The notes: generated by a model from the sequence alone, not told the origin. DNA of 20,647 bases from Oscillospiraceae bacterium (GCA_015067895.1 SVLP01000041.1:1-20647); one strand, 5' to 3'; positions 6,274 through 13,594 are shown, counted from the stretch's first letter. A program made the numbers and translations.

Positions 6274-7407
6274 TCAGCCCTTGATGTTGGGGTGGACTGT
6301 CACGGCGACCTGGGTCTCGGGCATGGCGGAGATGTCGCTGGAGACGGTGATGGTGCCGTCGAACATGGCGGCCACCAGAGCCTTGTAGTCGGCCTGGGTG
6401 AAGCCGTCGTTCCACTGGGTGGACTCCAGGGGCAGCTGGACATAGTTCTCGGTGGGCTCGGCGGAGATCAGACCCAGGTTGGCGATCTTGCCGCCGTAGG
6501 CTGCCCAGTTGTCGTTTTCGACCACATCGGCGATGGTGTTCTCCACCGTGGGGCCCAGGCCCTTCATGGCGGAGGTGATGGTCATGCCCTCGCCGTAGAC
6601 GGGGTCGATGATGGCAGCCTGGTCAACGTCCACGCCGACGAGCTTGCCGCCAACCTTGGCAGCGGCCTCGGCAGCGGAAGACCAGATGCCGCCGCCGCAG
6701 GAGAAGACCAGCTCCACGCCCAGGGAGCTGTACCAGGTATCCATGACGGCGGTGATGTCGGCATCGCCGAAGAACTGGTTGCCGTAGACATACTCGACCT
6801 TGACCTGGTCCACCACGTTCAGTTCTGCGGCGGCGTCATCCACGCCCTGGAGGAAGCCGTAGGCGAAACGCTGGACTGCGGGCGCAGCCATGCCGCCCAG
6901 GACGCCCAGGTGCCGGTAGCCCAGCTTGACGGCGGCGACACCGGCCATGTAGCCGGAGAGCTCCTCCTGGTAAATGGCGCAGTAGACATTGTCGGGCAGC
7001 TCATAGTCGCCCAGCTCGTTCTGGCCCACATCCAGGGCGATGAACTTGACCTCGGGATAGATGTCGGCGGTCTGTTTGATGGTCTCGGGGAAGGCGAAGC
7101 CGGGCAGGACGATGATGTTGTAGCCGTCCATCACGGCGGCGTCCACCATGGCGATGCGGTCGGCATCGGAGTCGCCTACGGGCTTGTAGTAGGTGAAGGG
7201 GATGCCACCCCGCTCACAGTAGGCCTTGCAGGCCTCGTAGGTGGTCTGGTTGAAGGACTGGTCGGTAATATCGCCGTAGTCGGTAATCATGGCGACCTGA
7301 TAGCCGGTCTCGCCGGACTGGGGCTGGGTCTCGTCCCCACCGCCGCCGCAGGCAGCCAGGGACAGGAGCATTGCCGCGCTCAGCAGCAGTGCCAAAAGCT
7401 TTTTCAT
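6274..7407 (-). CDS. BMP family (PnrA-like) ABC transporter substrate-binding lipoprotein, 377 aa
   Basis: The signal MKKLLALLLSAAMLLSLAAC has a clear lipobox (LAAC, Cys20), followed by a GGGG linker. The mature domain is the two-lobed BMP fold: YQVAMITDYGDITDQSFNQT at the start, then VLPGFAFPETI, LGVLGGMAAPAVQRF with a glycine-rich ligand loop, and GVDVDQA. Family members bind purine nucleosides or related ligands for ABC uptake. The usual permease and ATPase genes are not nearby, so the protein must use a transporter encoded elsewhere or act as a sensor. ATG 7407 is preferred because GGAGG lies just before it; an upstream TTG overlaps that site. It follows the regulator gene by 57 bp on the same strand and ends at terminator 6202-6229. 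Confidence 0.88.
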   Translation of the reverse strand: MKKLLALLLSAAMLLSLAACGGGGDETQPQSGETGYQVAMITDYGDITDQSFNQTTYEACKAYCERGGIPFTYYKPVGDSDADRIAMVDAAVMDGYNIIVLPGFAFPETIKQTADIYPEVKFIALDVGQNELGDYELPDNVYCAIYQEELSGYMAGVAAVKLGYRHLGVLGGMAAPAVQRFAYGFLQGVDDAAAELNVVDQVKVEYVYGNQFFGDADITAVMDTWYSSLGVELVFSCGGGIWSSAAEAAAKVGGKLVGVDVDQAAIIDPVYGEGMTITSAMKGLGPTVENTIADVVENDNWAAYGGKIANLGLISAEPTENYVQLPLESTQWNDGFTQADYKALVAAMFDGTITVSSDISAMPETQVAVTVHPNIKG

Positions 7408-7464
7408 AGATGCTTCCTCCAATATTTATTTCTATGGAAAACTGCCGGGGCAGTGATTCCCGTC

Positions 7465-8202
7465 CTATTCCCCGGACTCCGGGGCGATAATCATGCTGAT
7501 GAGCCGCTTCAGGCTCTCGTACTGCTCCCGGCTGACCAGGATGGCGCGTTCCCGTCTGGTGATATAGCCGCCGTCCGTCAGGGATTTCACCGCCCGGTTG
7601 ACGGTCTTGATGCCAAAGCCGGTCTCGTTTGCCAAAGCCTGGCGGCTTGTCTGGAGCGTCAGAAGCCCATCGACGGCACTGACCTCGTATTTCTGCACCA
7701 GCAGCTTCGCCAGCCGCTCCGGGCCGGGCAGGAACATATACTCCCGGGCAAGCCGTCCCTGCTCCAGCAGGTACTCGCCCATCAGCTTGGCCTCGTAGCG
7801 CAGAGCCTCGATGTCCGTGGCCAGCCATTGCTCGAAGGCCTCTCTGGGCAGCCGGATGGCGACACAGGCTTCCATGGTCTTCAGGGTCGTGCGATACCGG
7901 CTCAGATCCATCAGCACCTCCATGCCGCCCAGGGCATAGACCTTTGTGAACTGGATGAAGTCATATTGAACGCCCAGCACCCGGTATTCAATGGCCTTGA
8001 CATTGCCGCTGGCCACCACATAGATATCCCGGGCAGGCTGTCCCTCCCGGATGAAGATGGTGTCCGGCGGGAAACGGACGACCTGGATGTGCTCCAGCAG
8101 CCAATCCGGCGCCGTTTTGAAATGCGCATAGACCTGCCGAAGCTTGTCGCCGGGAAGCTCCGACAGCATGGGAAACTGCTCCAGGATGGTTTTTTCGGTC
8201 AT
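7465..8202 (-). CDS. Crp/Fnr family transcriptional regulator, 245 aa
   Basis: The N-terminal cyclic-nucleotide-binding fold (about residues 20-130) shows FPPDTIFIREGQPARDIYVV and a following beta-roll. A long dimer helix follows (about 130-160). The C-terminal winged helix contains TSRQALANETGFGIKTVNRA, the recognition helix region of Crp-type regulators. There is no cysteine cluster for an Fe-S centre, so it is not an FNR-type oxygen sensor. The effector is unknown. GGAGGTG precedes the ATG. The gene has its own promoter (8240-8269) with a dyad directly upstream, so autoregulation is likely. It is followed by the bmp gene, so a role in controlling uptake of the BMP ligand is plausible. Confidence 0.88.
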   Translation of the reverse strand: MTEKTILEQFPMLSELPGDKLRQVYAHFKTAPDWLLEHIQVVRFPPDTIFIREGQPARDIYVVASGNVKAIEYRVLGVQYDFIQFTKVYALGGMEVLMDLSRYRTTLKTMEACVAIRLPREAFEQWLATDIEALRYEAKLMGEYLLEQGRLAREYMFLPGPERLAKLLVQKYEVSAVDGLLTLQTSRQALANETGFGIKTVNRAVKSLTDGGYITRRERAILVSREQYESLKRLISMIIAPESGE

Positions 8203-8239
8203 GGTACACCTCCAAAGACAAATCTACCCGATCATCCTA

Positions 8240-8269
8240 ATCATAACAAGGGGACTTGCGTTGTTTCAA
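8240..8269 (-). promoter_or_regulatory. Promoter of the crp/fnr-type regulator
   Basis: On the minus strand TTGAAA (8264-8269), an 18-bp spacer and TATGAT (8240-8245) lie 38 bp before the start codon. The dyad at 8270-8281 directly touches the -35 box. Confidence 0.75.
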
Positions 8270-8289
8270 GGACATTTGTCCCTTTTGGG
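8270..8289. promoter_or_regulatory. Candidate operator: GGACA-TT-TGTCC dyad plus shared 15-mer
   Basis: GGACATTTGTCC (8270-8281) is a perfect dyad next to the -35 box of the regulator promoter. It is about 50 bp upstream of the tldD -35 box. TTTGTCCCTTTTGGG (8275-8289) is repeated exactly in the M42 promoter. Binding by the adjacent Crp-like protein is inferred from position only. Confidence 0.5.
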
Positions 8290-8330
8290 AACGGAAATCG
8301 GACGAAAAATTGGTTGCGACCGCAATTCTT

Positions 8331-8391
8331 TTGACACCCCCAAAAAACTGTGGTATGATGTAGCCAGTAAGCTTTGCGGGCATCCCGCAAA
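8331..8391 (+). promoter_or_regulatory. Sigma-A promoter and leader hairpin of tldD-tldE
   Basis: TTGACA (8331-8336), a 17-bp spacer and TATGAT (8354-8359) form a near-consensus promoter. The leader carries the hairpin TTTGCGGG (8373-8380) with CCCGCAAA (8384-8391). It has no U-tract, so it is more likely a 5' stabilising hairpin than a terminator. Confidence 0.82.
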
Positions 8392-8416
8392 TCCAAAGCA
8401 CAGAAAGGATCACACT

Positions 8417-9802
8417 ATGCTTGACAAGAAGACCATGTCCGAGCTGATCGCCATCGTGCTCCACGGCGGCGCGGACTTTGCCGAGGTCTACGCAGAGTAT
8501 TCCAAGGACAACCGCATCGGCTACGCGGACAAGAAGATCGAAACTGTCGCCAACAAGATCATCAGCGGTGTGGGCATCCGGGGCTTCCTGGGTGAGCGCA
8601 CCTTCTTCGCCTCCACCACCGACCTGACCCCCTCCGGCCTGCGCGAGTGCGCCCAGCGGGTCGCCCAGGCCGTGGGCCATCCCGTGGATCGGATCCAGGA
8701 CTTTTCCCTGGTGGAGCGGATCAATCCCAACATCCACCCCATCCGCACCAACCCCTTCGACGTCTGCGCCAAGGTGCGCAGCAATCTGGTGCGGGAGGCC
8801 GCCGACGCTGCCTGGAATGCCGGTGACGAGATCATCCAGGTCGATGGTATGCTGCTGACCTCCGACAAGAGCTTCACCGTGGCCAACTCCGAGGGCCTGT
8901 ATACCTCCGACCGCCAGATCCGCACCCGCATGATGGTCACCGCCATCGGCTCCGACGGCCATCAGAACCAGCAGGGCACCGCCTCCCCCGGACGCCAGAT
9001 GGGTCTGGAGGTCTTTGACCTGTTCAAGCCCAGAGACATCGGCGCCGAGGCTGCCCGCCAGGCTCTGGTGAATCTGAAGGCCATCCCCTGCCCCAGCGGC
9101 CAGATGACCGTGGCCATCGCCTCCGGCTTCGGCGGCGTCATCTTCCACGAGGCCTGCGGCCACTCCCTGGAGGCCGCCTGCGTGGGCATCGGCATGAGCC
9201 AGATGTGCGGCAAGCTGGGCACCCAGGTGGCCGGCTCCAAGGTCACCGCCATCGACGACGGCACCATCGCCAACGCCTGGGGCTCCTGCAACATCGACGA
9301 CGAGGGCAACCCCAACCAGCGCCGCGTCCTGATCGAGAACGGCATCCTGAAGTCTTATATGGTCGACCGGCTGGGCTCCCGCCGCATGGGTGTGCCCCAC
9401 ACCGCCTCCGGCCGCCGTCAGAACTACGCCTTCGAGACCACCTCCCGCATGACCAACACCTTCATCGACAACGGCCCCGACACCAACGAGGAGATCATCG
9501 CCTCCATCGAGGACGGCATCTACTGCGCCAGCATGGGCGGCGGCTCCGTCAACCCCTTCACCGGCGATTTCAACTTCGCCGCAAGAGAGGCCTACCGCGT
9601 CCGTAACGGTAAGATCTGTGAGCCCGTTCGCGGTGCGGCCCTGATCGGCAACGGCGGCGACGTCATCCAGAAGATCGACATGGTGGGTCAGGATCTGGAC
9701 ACCGCCCAGGGCAACTGCGGCGCGTCCAGCGGCATGATCCCCACCGATGTGGGCCAGCCCATGATCCGCGTCAGCTCCATCACCGTGGGCGGCCAGGCAT
9801 AA
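8417..9802 (+). CDS. tldD: TldD metalloprotease subunit, 461 aa
   Basis: TldD and TldE form a heterodimeric zinc metalloprotease of the U62/PmbA family. It degrades small unfolded peptides and, in some bacteria, removes leaders of ribosomal peptides. The zinc motif HExxxH is at residues 244-249 (FHEACGHSLE), within the conserved segment ASGFGGVIFHEACGHSLEAA. The Gly-rich C-terminal region (CASMGGGSVNPFTGDFNF, RGAALIGNGGDVI, NCGASSGMIPTDVGQP) is typical. Length is close to the usual 460-480. The frame is open upstream across the promoter, but ATG 8417 follows GAAAGGAT and the promoter/leader. It is the first gene of a three-gene unit with tldE and an araC-type gene. No RiPP precursor is visible nearby. 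Confidence 0.93.
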   Translation: MLDKKTMSELIAIVLHGGADFAEVYAEYSKDNRIGYADKKIETVANKIISGVGIRGFLGERTFFASTTDLTPSGLRECAQRVAQAVGHPVDRIQDFSLVERINPNIHPIRTNPFDVCAKVRSNLVREAADAAWNAGDEIIQVDGMLLTSDKSFTVANSEGLYTSDRQIRTRMMVTAIGSDGHQNQQGTASPGRQMGLEVFDLFKPRDIGAEAARQALVNLKAIPCPSGQMTVAIASGFGGVIFHEACGHSLEAACVGIGMSQMCGKLGTQVAGSKVTAIDDGTIANAWGSCNIDDEGNPNQRRVLIENGILKSYMVDRLGSRRMGVPHTASGRRQNYAFETTSRMTNTFIDNGPDTNEEIIASIEDGIYCASMGGGSVNPFTGDFNFAAREAYRVRNGKICEPVRGAALIGNGGDVIQKIDMVGQDLDTAQGNCGASSGMIPTDVGQPMIRVSSITVGGQA

Positions 9803-9814
9803 GGAGGTAGCAAG

Positions 9815-11131
9815 ATGAACATGGATATCATTAAAAATGCCGTGGCCGAGGCTGCGAAGCAGTTCGGCGCGGAGGAATATGAGCTGACCATCTCCGCCAA
9901 GGAGGACACCGGCGTCGAGGCCCTGAAGAAGGAGATCACCGGCGTCAGCTATTCCCGCTCCGGCTCCATGGTGGTGCGCTGCGTGGTGAACGGCAAGTCC
10001 GGCTACGCCGCATCCGAGCTGGTGACTCCCGAGGCCGCCGCCCTGATCGTGGAGACCGCCTGTGACAATGCCGGCGTGGTGGACGATGCCGATCAGGTGG
10101 GTCTGTTCCCCGGCAGCGAGCATTACGAGGTCAGCCGGGATCAGGCCATCGAGCTGCCCGATACCGATGCGCTGAAGGAGCGGGCCCTGCGCTTGCAGGA
10201 GCTGGCCTATGCCGCATCCGACAAGATCGTCGACGGCACCCAGAGCTTTGTCTCCGGCATGAACATCGTCCAGGATGTGATGAACTCCGCAGGTCTGGAG
10301 CTCCACTATGAGACCGGTCTCGTGTACCAGGGTCTGGCCGCCGCCGTCAAGGACGGTGAGGAGGCCGCCGACGAGTTCTGTCTGACCGATGTCTCCAAGA
10401 AGAGTGTGGAATACACCGTGGAGAAGGCCGTCTCCGGTGCTCTGGGCAAGCTGGGCGCGGACACCGTGCCCTCCGGCAAGTACAACATCATCATGGACTC
10501 CGCCACTGTCCAGAGCCTGTTTGAGCGGTATTCCTCCGTCTTCTCCGCCCGCAGCGCCTATCTGAAGACCACCCTGCTGGCAGGCCGGGAGGGCGAGGTC
10601 GTGGCGAGCGAGAAGCTGACCCTGGTGGACGATCCGTTCTACCCCGAGAAGTTCGGCCACTGCCCCTTCGACGGGGAGGGCGTCGCCGTCTATACCAAGA
10701 ACATCATCGAAAACGGCGTCCTGAAGACCCTCCTCTACAACCGGATGTATGCGAGCTTGCTGGGCAGGGAGACCACCGGCAACGCCGCCTCCGCCACCCA
10801 CATCGAGCCCAAGGGCCTGTACATCGCCCCCGGCCAGCTTAGCAACGAGGAGCTGATGGAAAAGCTGGGCGACGGTCTGTACCTGACCAGTCTCCAGGGC
10901 CTCCACGCCGGTGCCAATGTCCAGTCCGGTGACTTCTCCCTCCAGGCCGACGGCTATCTCGTCAAGGATGGCGTCAAGGCCGCCCCCATCAAGAATTTCA
11001 CCGTGGCCGACAACTTCTTCCAGCTGCTGAAGAAGGTGGACGCCGTCTCCTCTGAGGTCAAGTTCGGCGTGGGCAGCGACTACGGCGCACCCGAAGTCCT
11101 GTTTACCGACGTGGCCGTCTCCGGCAAGTGA
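9815..11131 (+). CDS. tldE: TldE/PmbA subunit, 438 aa
   Basis: This is the partner of TldD; it keeps the fold but lacks the HExxxH zinc site, as expected for the TldE/PmbA subunit. Visible family segments are SRSGSMVVRCVVNGKSGYA near the start, KYNIIMDSATVQSLFERYSS in the middle, and the C-terminal AGREGEVVASEKLTLVDDP and PKGLYIAPG. AAGGAGGT precedes the ATG, with only 12 bp between the tldD stop and this start, so the two are co-transcribed and made together. Its stop codon overlaps the start of the AraC-type gene by one base. Length matches the family (about 440-450). Confidence 0.92.
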   Translation: MNMDIIKNAVAEAAKQFGAEEYELTISAKEDTGVEALKKEITGVSYSRSGSMVVRCVVNGKSGYAASELVTPEAAALIVETACDNAGVVDDADQVGLFPGSEHYEVSRDQAIELPDTDALKERALRLQELAYAASDKIVDGTQSFVSGMNIVQDVMNSAGLELHYETGLVYQGLAAAVKDGEEAADEFCLTDVSKKSVEYTVEKAVSGALGKLGADTVPSGKYNIIMDSATVQSLFERYSSVFSARSAYLKTTLLAGREGEVVASEKLTLVDDPFYPEKFGHCPFDGEGVAVYTKNIIENGVLKTLLYNRMYASLLGRETTGNAASATHIEPKGLYIAPGQLSNEELMEKLGDGLYLTSLQGLHAGANVQSGDFSLQADGYLVKDGVKAAPIKNFTVADNFFQLLKKVDAVSSEVKFGVGSDYGAPEVLFTDVAVSGK

Positions 11132-12009
11132 TGGACGAGGGGCTCCTGGAACGGCTGGCGGCCTTTTCTGAGGGCGGGCCGGGCCAGCAATTCCCGGCGG
11201 GTCGGCGCATCGTCCTGTACCGCCACCCCCGGGGCGTGGGCGTGAGCGCCCACAGCCGGGAGTATGTGGAGCTGCTGTACATGTGCCGGGGCATCTCCCA
11301 CCACCGCATCGCGGACGCGGCGGTGGAGCTGGCGGAGGGCGAGCTGCTCCTGCTGGGCCAGAACACCCCCCAGGAGCTTCTGCCCATGGGCACCGACGCC
11401 GTTGCCGTCAGCTTCTTCATCAAGCCGGAGCTGTTCGGGGATATCCTGGCCTTTCTCGGCACCGAGGAGACCCCCCTGCGGGAGTTCGTCCTCCGATGCC
11501 TGGGGCAGGAGACCCCCTATGGGTATCTGCACTACCATGTGGGCACCGTCCGGCAGATCCAAAACCTCATGGAGAATCTGCTGCTGCACCTGCTGGAAAA
11601 CCCGGAAAGCCGCCGTCCCATCCCGCTGTACACCGTGGGACTCCTCTTTGTCCAGCTTCTGGAGGAGAGCGACAAGCTGACCATGGGCATCCGGGAGCAG
11701 CAGACCATTCTGGATGTGCTGCGCTATCTGGAGACCAACTACGCAGGCGGCAGTCTGACCGATGCGGCGCGGATGCTCCACTGCGACGTGGCCTGGCTCA
11801 GCCGGGAGATCAAGCGCCGCACGGGACGCACCTATACGGAGCTTTTGCAGGAGCGCAGACTCCAGCAGGCGGCCTGGCTTCTGACGAATACGAAGCAGAA
11901 GGTCTCCGACATCGCCCTGTCGGTGGGCTATGAGAATGTCAGCTATTTCCACCGGATTTTCCAAAAACGATTCTCCCTTTCCCCCAAAAAGTACCGGGAC
12001 AACCGATAA
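11131..12009 (+). CDS. AraC family transcriptional regulator, 292 aa
   Basis: The N-terminal half is a cupin-like sensor domain (GQQFPAGRRIVLYRHPRGVG, then ELAEGELLLLGQNTPQELLP). The C-terminal 100 residues hold the two helix-turn-helix motifs of AraC/XylS proteins: GGSLTDAARMLHCDVAWLSR and VSDIALSVGYENVSYFHRIF, ending in FSLSPKKYRDNR. ATG 11131 overlaps the tldE stop in TGATG, with no strong ribosome binding site, so translation is probably coupled to tldE. Coupling of an AraC regulator to tldDE suggests a shared signal or feedback, but a target is not shown. The family is usually activated by a sugar or small metabolite. Confidence 0.88.
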   Translation: MDEGLLERLAAFSEGGPGQQFPAGRRIVLYRHPRGVGVSAHSREYVELLYMCRGISHHRIADAAVELAEGELLLLGQNTPQELLPMGTDAVAVSFFIKPELFGDILAFLGTEETPLREFVLRCLGQETPYGYLHYHVGTVRQIQNLMENLLLHLLENPESRRPIPLYTVGLLFVQLLEESDKLTMGIREQQTILDVLRYLETNYAGGSLTDAARMLHCDVAWLSREIKRRTGRTYTELLQERRLQQAAWLLTNTKQKVSDIALSVGYENVSYFHRIFQKRFSLSPKKYRDNR

Positions 12010-12012
12010 TCC

Positions 12013-12044
12013 AAATGGGATGCTTTTTCAAAAGCGTCCCATTT
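12013..12044 (+). terminator. Terminator of the tldD-tldE-araC unit
   Basis: AAATGGGA-T-GC-TTTT (from 12013) pairs with AAAA-GC-G-TCCCATTT (to 12044), including one G-U pair, followed by TGTTCC. The U-tract is modest because the T-rich stem end serves as part of it. Confidence 0.75.
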
Positions 12045-12115
12045 TGTTCCATTTTTCGGTAATTTCGTGATACCAGTGACTTTGGAAACGATTCATTTAT
12101 TTTACTTACGAAAGA

Positions 12116-12144
12116 TTGTCGAATCAAAGGCCCTGTGCTATAAT
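12116..12144 (+). promoter_or_regulatory. Promoter of candidate small RNA 1
   Basis: TTGTCG (12116-12121), a 17-bp spacer and a perfect TATAAT (12139-12144). No coding sequence follows before the terminator at 12222. The dyad GAAACGATTC just upstream (about 12084-12093) resembles a LacI/CcpA-type half-consensus, but is one base off the catabolite-response pattern. Confidence 0.7.
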
Positions 12145-12150
12145 GTGCAC

Positions 12151-12256
12151 TGTCAGGTGAAAAAGATCTGACTGTGATTGCCTCTTCCGATCGGCTCCGG
12201 CCCCCCTCGCCGGAACCGGATAAAAAGACCACCCATCCCCCCGGGTGGTCTTTTTG
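12151..12256 (+). ncRNA. Candidate small RNA 1, about 105 nt, three hairpins
   Basis: A promoter and an intrinsic terminator bracket about 105 bp without any plausible reading frame or ribosome binding site. Three hairpins can be drawn. The first is GTCAG (12152-12156) with CTGAC (12168-12172), around an A-rich loop. The second is CGG.TCCGGC (12192-12201) with GCCGGA.CCG (12209-12218). The third is the terminator AAAAAGACCACCC (12222-12234) with GGGTGGTCTTTTT (12243-12255). The sequence does not match the 6S, SRP or tmRNA hallmarks I know. A riboswitch-type leader is unlikely because no gene follows on this strand. A trans-acting small RNA is the best reading. Confidence 0.6.
12222..12255 (+). 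terminator. Terminator of candidate small RNA 1
   Basis: A perfect 13-bp stem with an eight-base C-rich loop ends in five Ts followed by GTTTT. It is strong on the plus strand, and the A-run on the left side makes it usable on the minus strand too. Confidence 0.88.
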
Positions 12257-12258
12257 TT

Positions 12259-12338
12259 TTGCGGCGAGTCGCCGCTGACAAGCTGTTCGTGGTGCTGTGG
12301 TGGTCGTTTCATGGTACGTGGGGGCGGGCTGCTGTGCG
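12259..12338 (+). repeat. Single diverged copy of the 78-bp unit found upstream of ftsH
   Basis: This stretch aligns over its whole length with the reverse complement of the units at 14913-15245. Exact blocks include TGTTCGTGGTGC and ATGGTACGTGGGG, and GCTGACAA and GGTCG also match. It sits in a noncoding gap and has no reading frame of its own with a start signal. Confidence 0.72.
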
Positions 12339-12366
12339 GCCTCTTTTTTATTGCTGTAATACCTGT

Positions 12367-12384
12367 GAACGGTCATGACCGTTC
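12367..12384. repeat. Solo palindrome of the 3916-4058 repeat family
   Basis: GAACGGTCATGACCGTTC is a perfect 18-bp palindrome identical to the core of the right terminal repeat at 4029-4058. The rest of that element is absent, so it is a half-element or solo end. Confidence 0.7.
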
Positions 12385-12410
12385 TCTGCATGGGATACCC
12401 ATAAAAAAGA

Positions 12411-12840
12411 GGGACTGTTATGCATTTGTGATACTAATTCTTGGTTAAATGGTTTCAGAGCTTTCCGAGGATAAATTGTGCCAGAAAAGGCCGAGGACGA
12501 CGGTGGGCTGTCGCCCACCTGGGACGAGAACGCATTATGGCGCAATTTAGACCGGAAAGAATGAAACAGTTTAATCAAGAGTTAGTATGAAACAGAGGAA
12601 CGACCTTACGCCTACCGCCGTCATTGCGAGCCCGCCAGGGCGCAGCAATCTCCTGCTACTGCGTCGCAAATCTGCACATCGTACCAGGAGATCGCCACGG
12701 GCTCTCGCCCTCGCGATGACATGGTTGTGGCCACCTGGTCTTTTTGATCCAACATAGAAAACAGCAGCAGTGTCCCACTTGATTGTGTGGGTACTGCTGC
12801 TGTATGTTGTTTGAATACCTATGCGTTTCTTTACAGTCCC
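12411..12840 (-). mobile_element. Terminal-inverted-repeat element, copy A (interrupted by a 158-bp MITE)
   Basis: This is the inverted counterpart of 17289-17582. The outer ends GGGACTGT (12411-12418) and GTTTCTTTACAGTCCC (12825-12840) match that element's terminal repeats. Compared with copy B, copy A has a deletion of about 26 bp just inside the left end, a 9-bp insertion near the right end, and the 158-bp MITE at 12431-12588. Otherwise it is roughly 90% identical by eye. The interior carries CAGCAGCAGT paired with ACTGCTGCTG, and a long dyad containing GTCATTGCGAG, a widespread bacterial repeat motif. No transposase is encoded. Read on the minus strand it follows upp by about 106 bp. Confidence 0.8.
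12431..12588 (+). mobile_element. 158-bp MITE, copy 1, inserted inside copy A
   Basis: The ends ATACTAATTCTTGGTTAAA and, inverted, ATACTAACTCTTGATTAAA form near-perfect terminal repeats. Inside them are nested stems: CTTTCC with GGAAAG, AAATTGTGCC with GGCGCAATTT, and a central GGTGGGC-TGTC-GCCCACC hairpin. Copy 2 at 17587-17744 is the same length and nearly identical. The uninterrupted target is visible in copy B (TTTGTG joined to AAACAG), which shows that this is an insertion, with TG or G duplicated at the junction. It is noncoding. Confidence 0.85.
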
Positions 12841-12945
12841 TATCTCGTTCTAATCCAAATTGTTGTCGTACCGCAAGGGAGACCCCGCGTACAACAAAGC
12901 GATTACAACCGTACGAAGAACAGTTTGCCCGCCGGGGCTCCCGGC

Positions 12946-13575
12946 TTACTTGGTGCCGAAGATCCGGTCGCCGGCGTCGCCCAGGCCGGGGATGATGTAG
13001 GCGTGCTCGTTCAGACGCTCGTCGCAGGCGGCCATGTAGATGTCCACATCGGGGTGGGCCTTCTGGACGGCGGCGATGCCCTCGGGGCAGCCGATGATGT
13101 TCATCATGATGATATTCTTGCAGCCGTGCTTCTTCAGGAAGTCGATGGCGGCAACGGCGGAGCCGCCGGTGGCCAGCATGGGATCCACCACGAAGGTGAC
13201 GCGGCTGCCGATGTCCTCGGGCAGCTTGCAGTAGTACTCCACAGGCTCATGGGTCACGGGATCCCGGTACAGGCCGATGTGGCCGATCTTGGCGGAGGGG
13301 ATCAGATCCACCATCTTGTCCACCATGCCCAGGCCCGCCCGGAGGATGGGGACGATGGCCAGTTTCTTGCCGGAGAGCATCCTGCACTTGGCCACGGCCA
13401 CGGGGGTCTGCACCTCCACCTCCACGGTGGGCAGGTTCCGGGTGGCCTCGAAGCACATCAGGGCGGAGATCTCGCCGATCAGCTCACGGAACTCCTTGAC
13501 GGGAGTCTCGGCATTGCGCAGGATGGCGAGCTTGTGCTGGATCAGAGGATGGTCAAAAACGGTAACAGTGCTCAT
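12946..13575 (-). CDS. upp: Uracil phosphoribosyltransferase, 209 aa
   Basis: Upp makes UMP from uracil and PRPP in the cytoplasm (pyrimidine salvage). The PRPP-binding loop is [12 protein letters not shown] (residues 129-140) and the uracil-binding C-terminal segment is [17 protein letters not shown]. Other family blocks are [11 protein letters not shown] and GLYRD. The length is the standard 209. The frame is open further upstream through repeat sequence, but AAAAGGAG sits just before ATG 13575 and [11 protein letters not shown] is the family-typical start. It lies downstream of tsaE-tsaB on the same strand, separated by a small repeat, and could be read through from them. The terminator signal appears to come from the element copy A; the only nearer hairpin, GCCGGG/CCCGGC at 12931-12945, lacks a U-tract. 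Confidence 0.95.
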   Translation of the reverse strand: MSTVTVFDHPLIQHKLAILRNAETPVKEFRELIGEISALMCFEATRNLPTVEVEVQTPVAVAKCRMLSGKKLAIVPILRAGLGMVDKMVDLIPSAKIGHIGLYRDPVTHEPVEYYCKLPEDIGSRVTFVVDPMLATGGSAVAAIDFLKKHGCKNIIMMNIIGCPEGIAAVQKAHPDVDIYMAACDERLNEHAYIIPGLGDAGDRIFGTK

Positions 13576-13594
13576 AATTTTCTCCTTTTCCGAT

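Noticed and set aside
6115..8334. A 739-codon plus-strand open frame opposite the bmp and crp-type genes
   Set aside because: The minus-strand proteins have full domains, promoters and a terminator; this frame has none of these.
8237..10906. An 889-codon open frame opposite tldD-tldE
   Set aside because: It is low-complexity Gly/Val/Ala/His sequence antisense to two clearly recognised genes, a codon-bias artefact.
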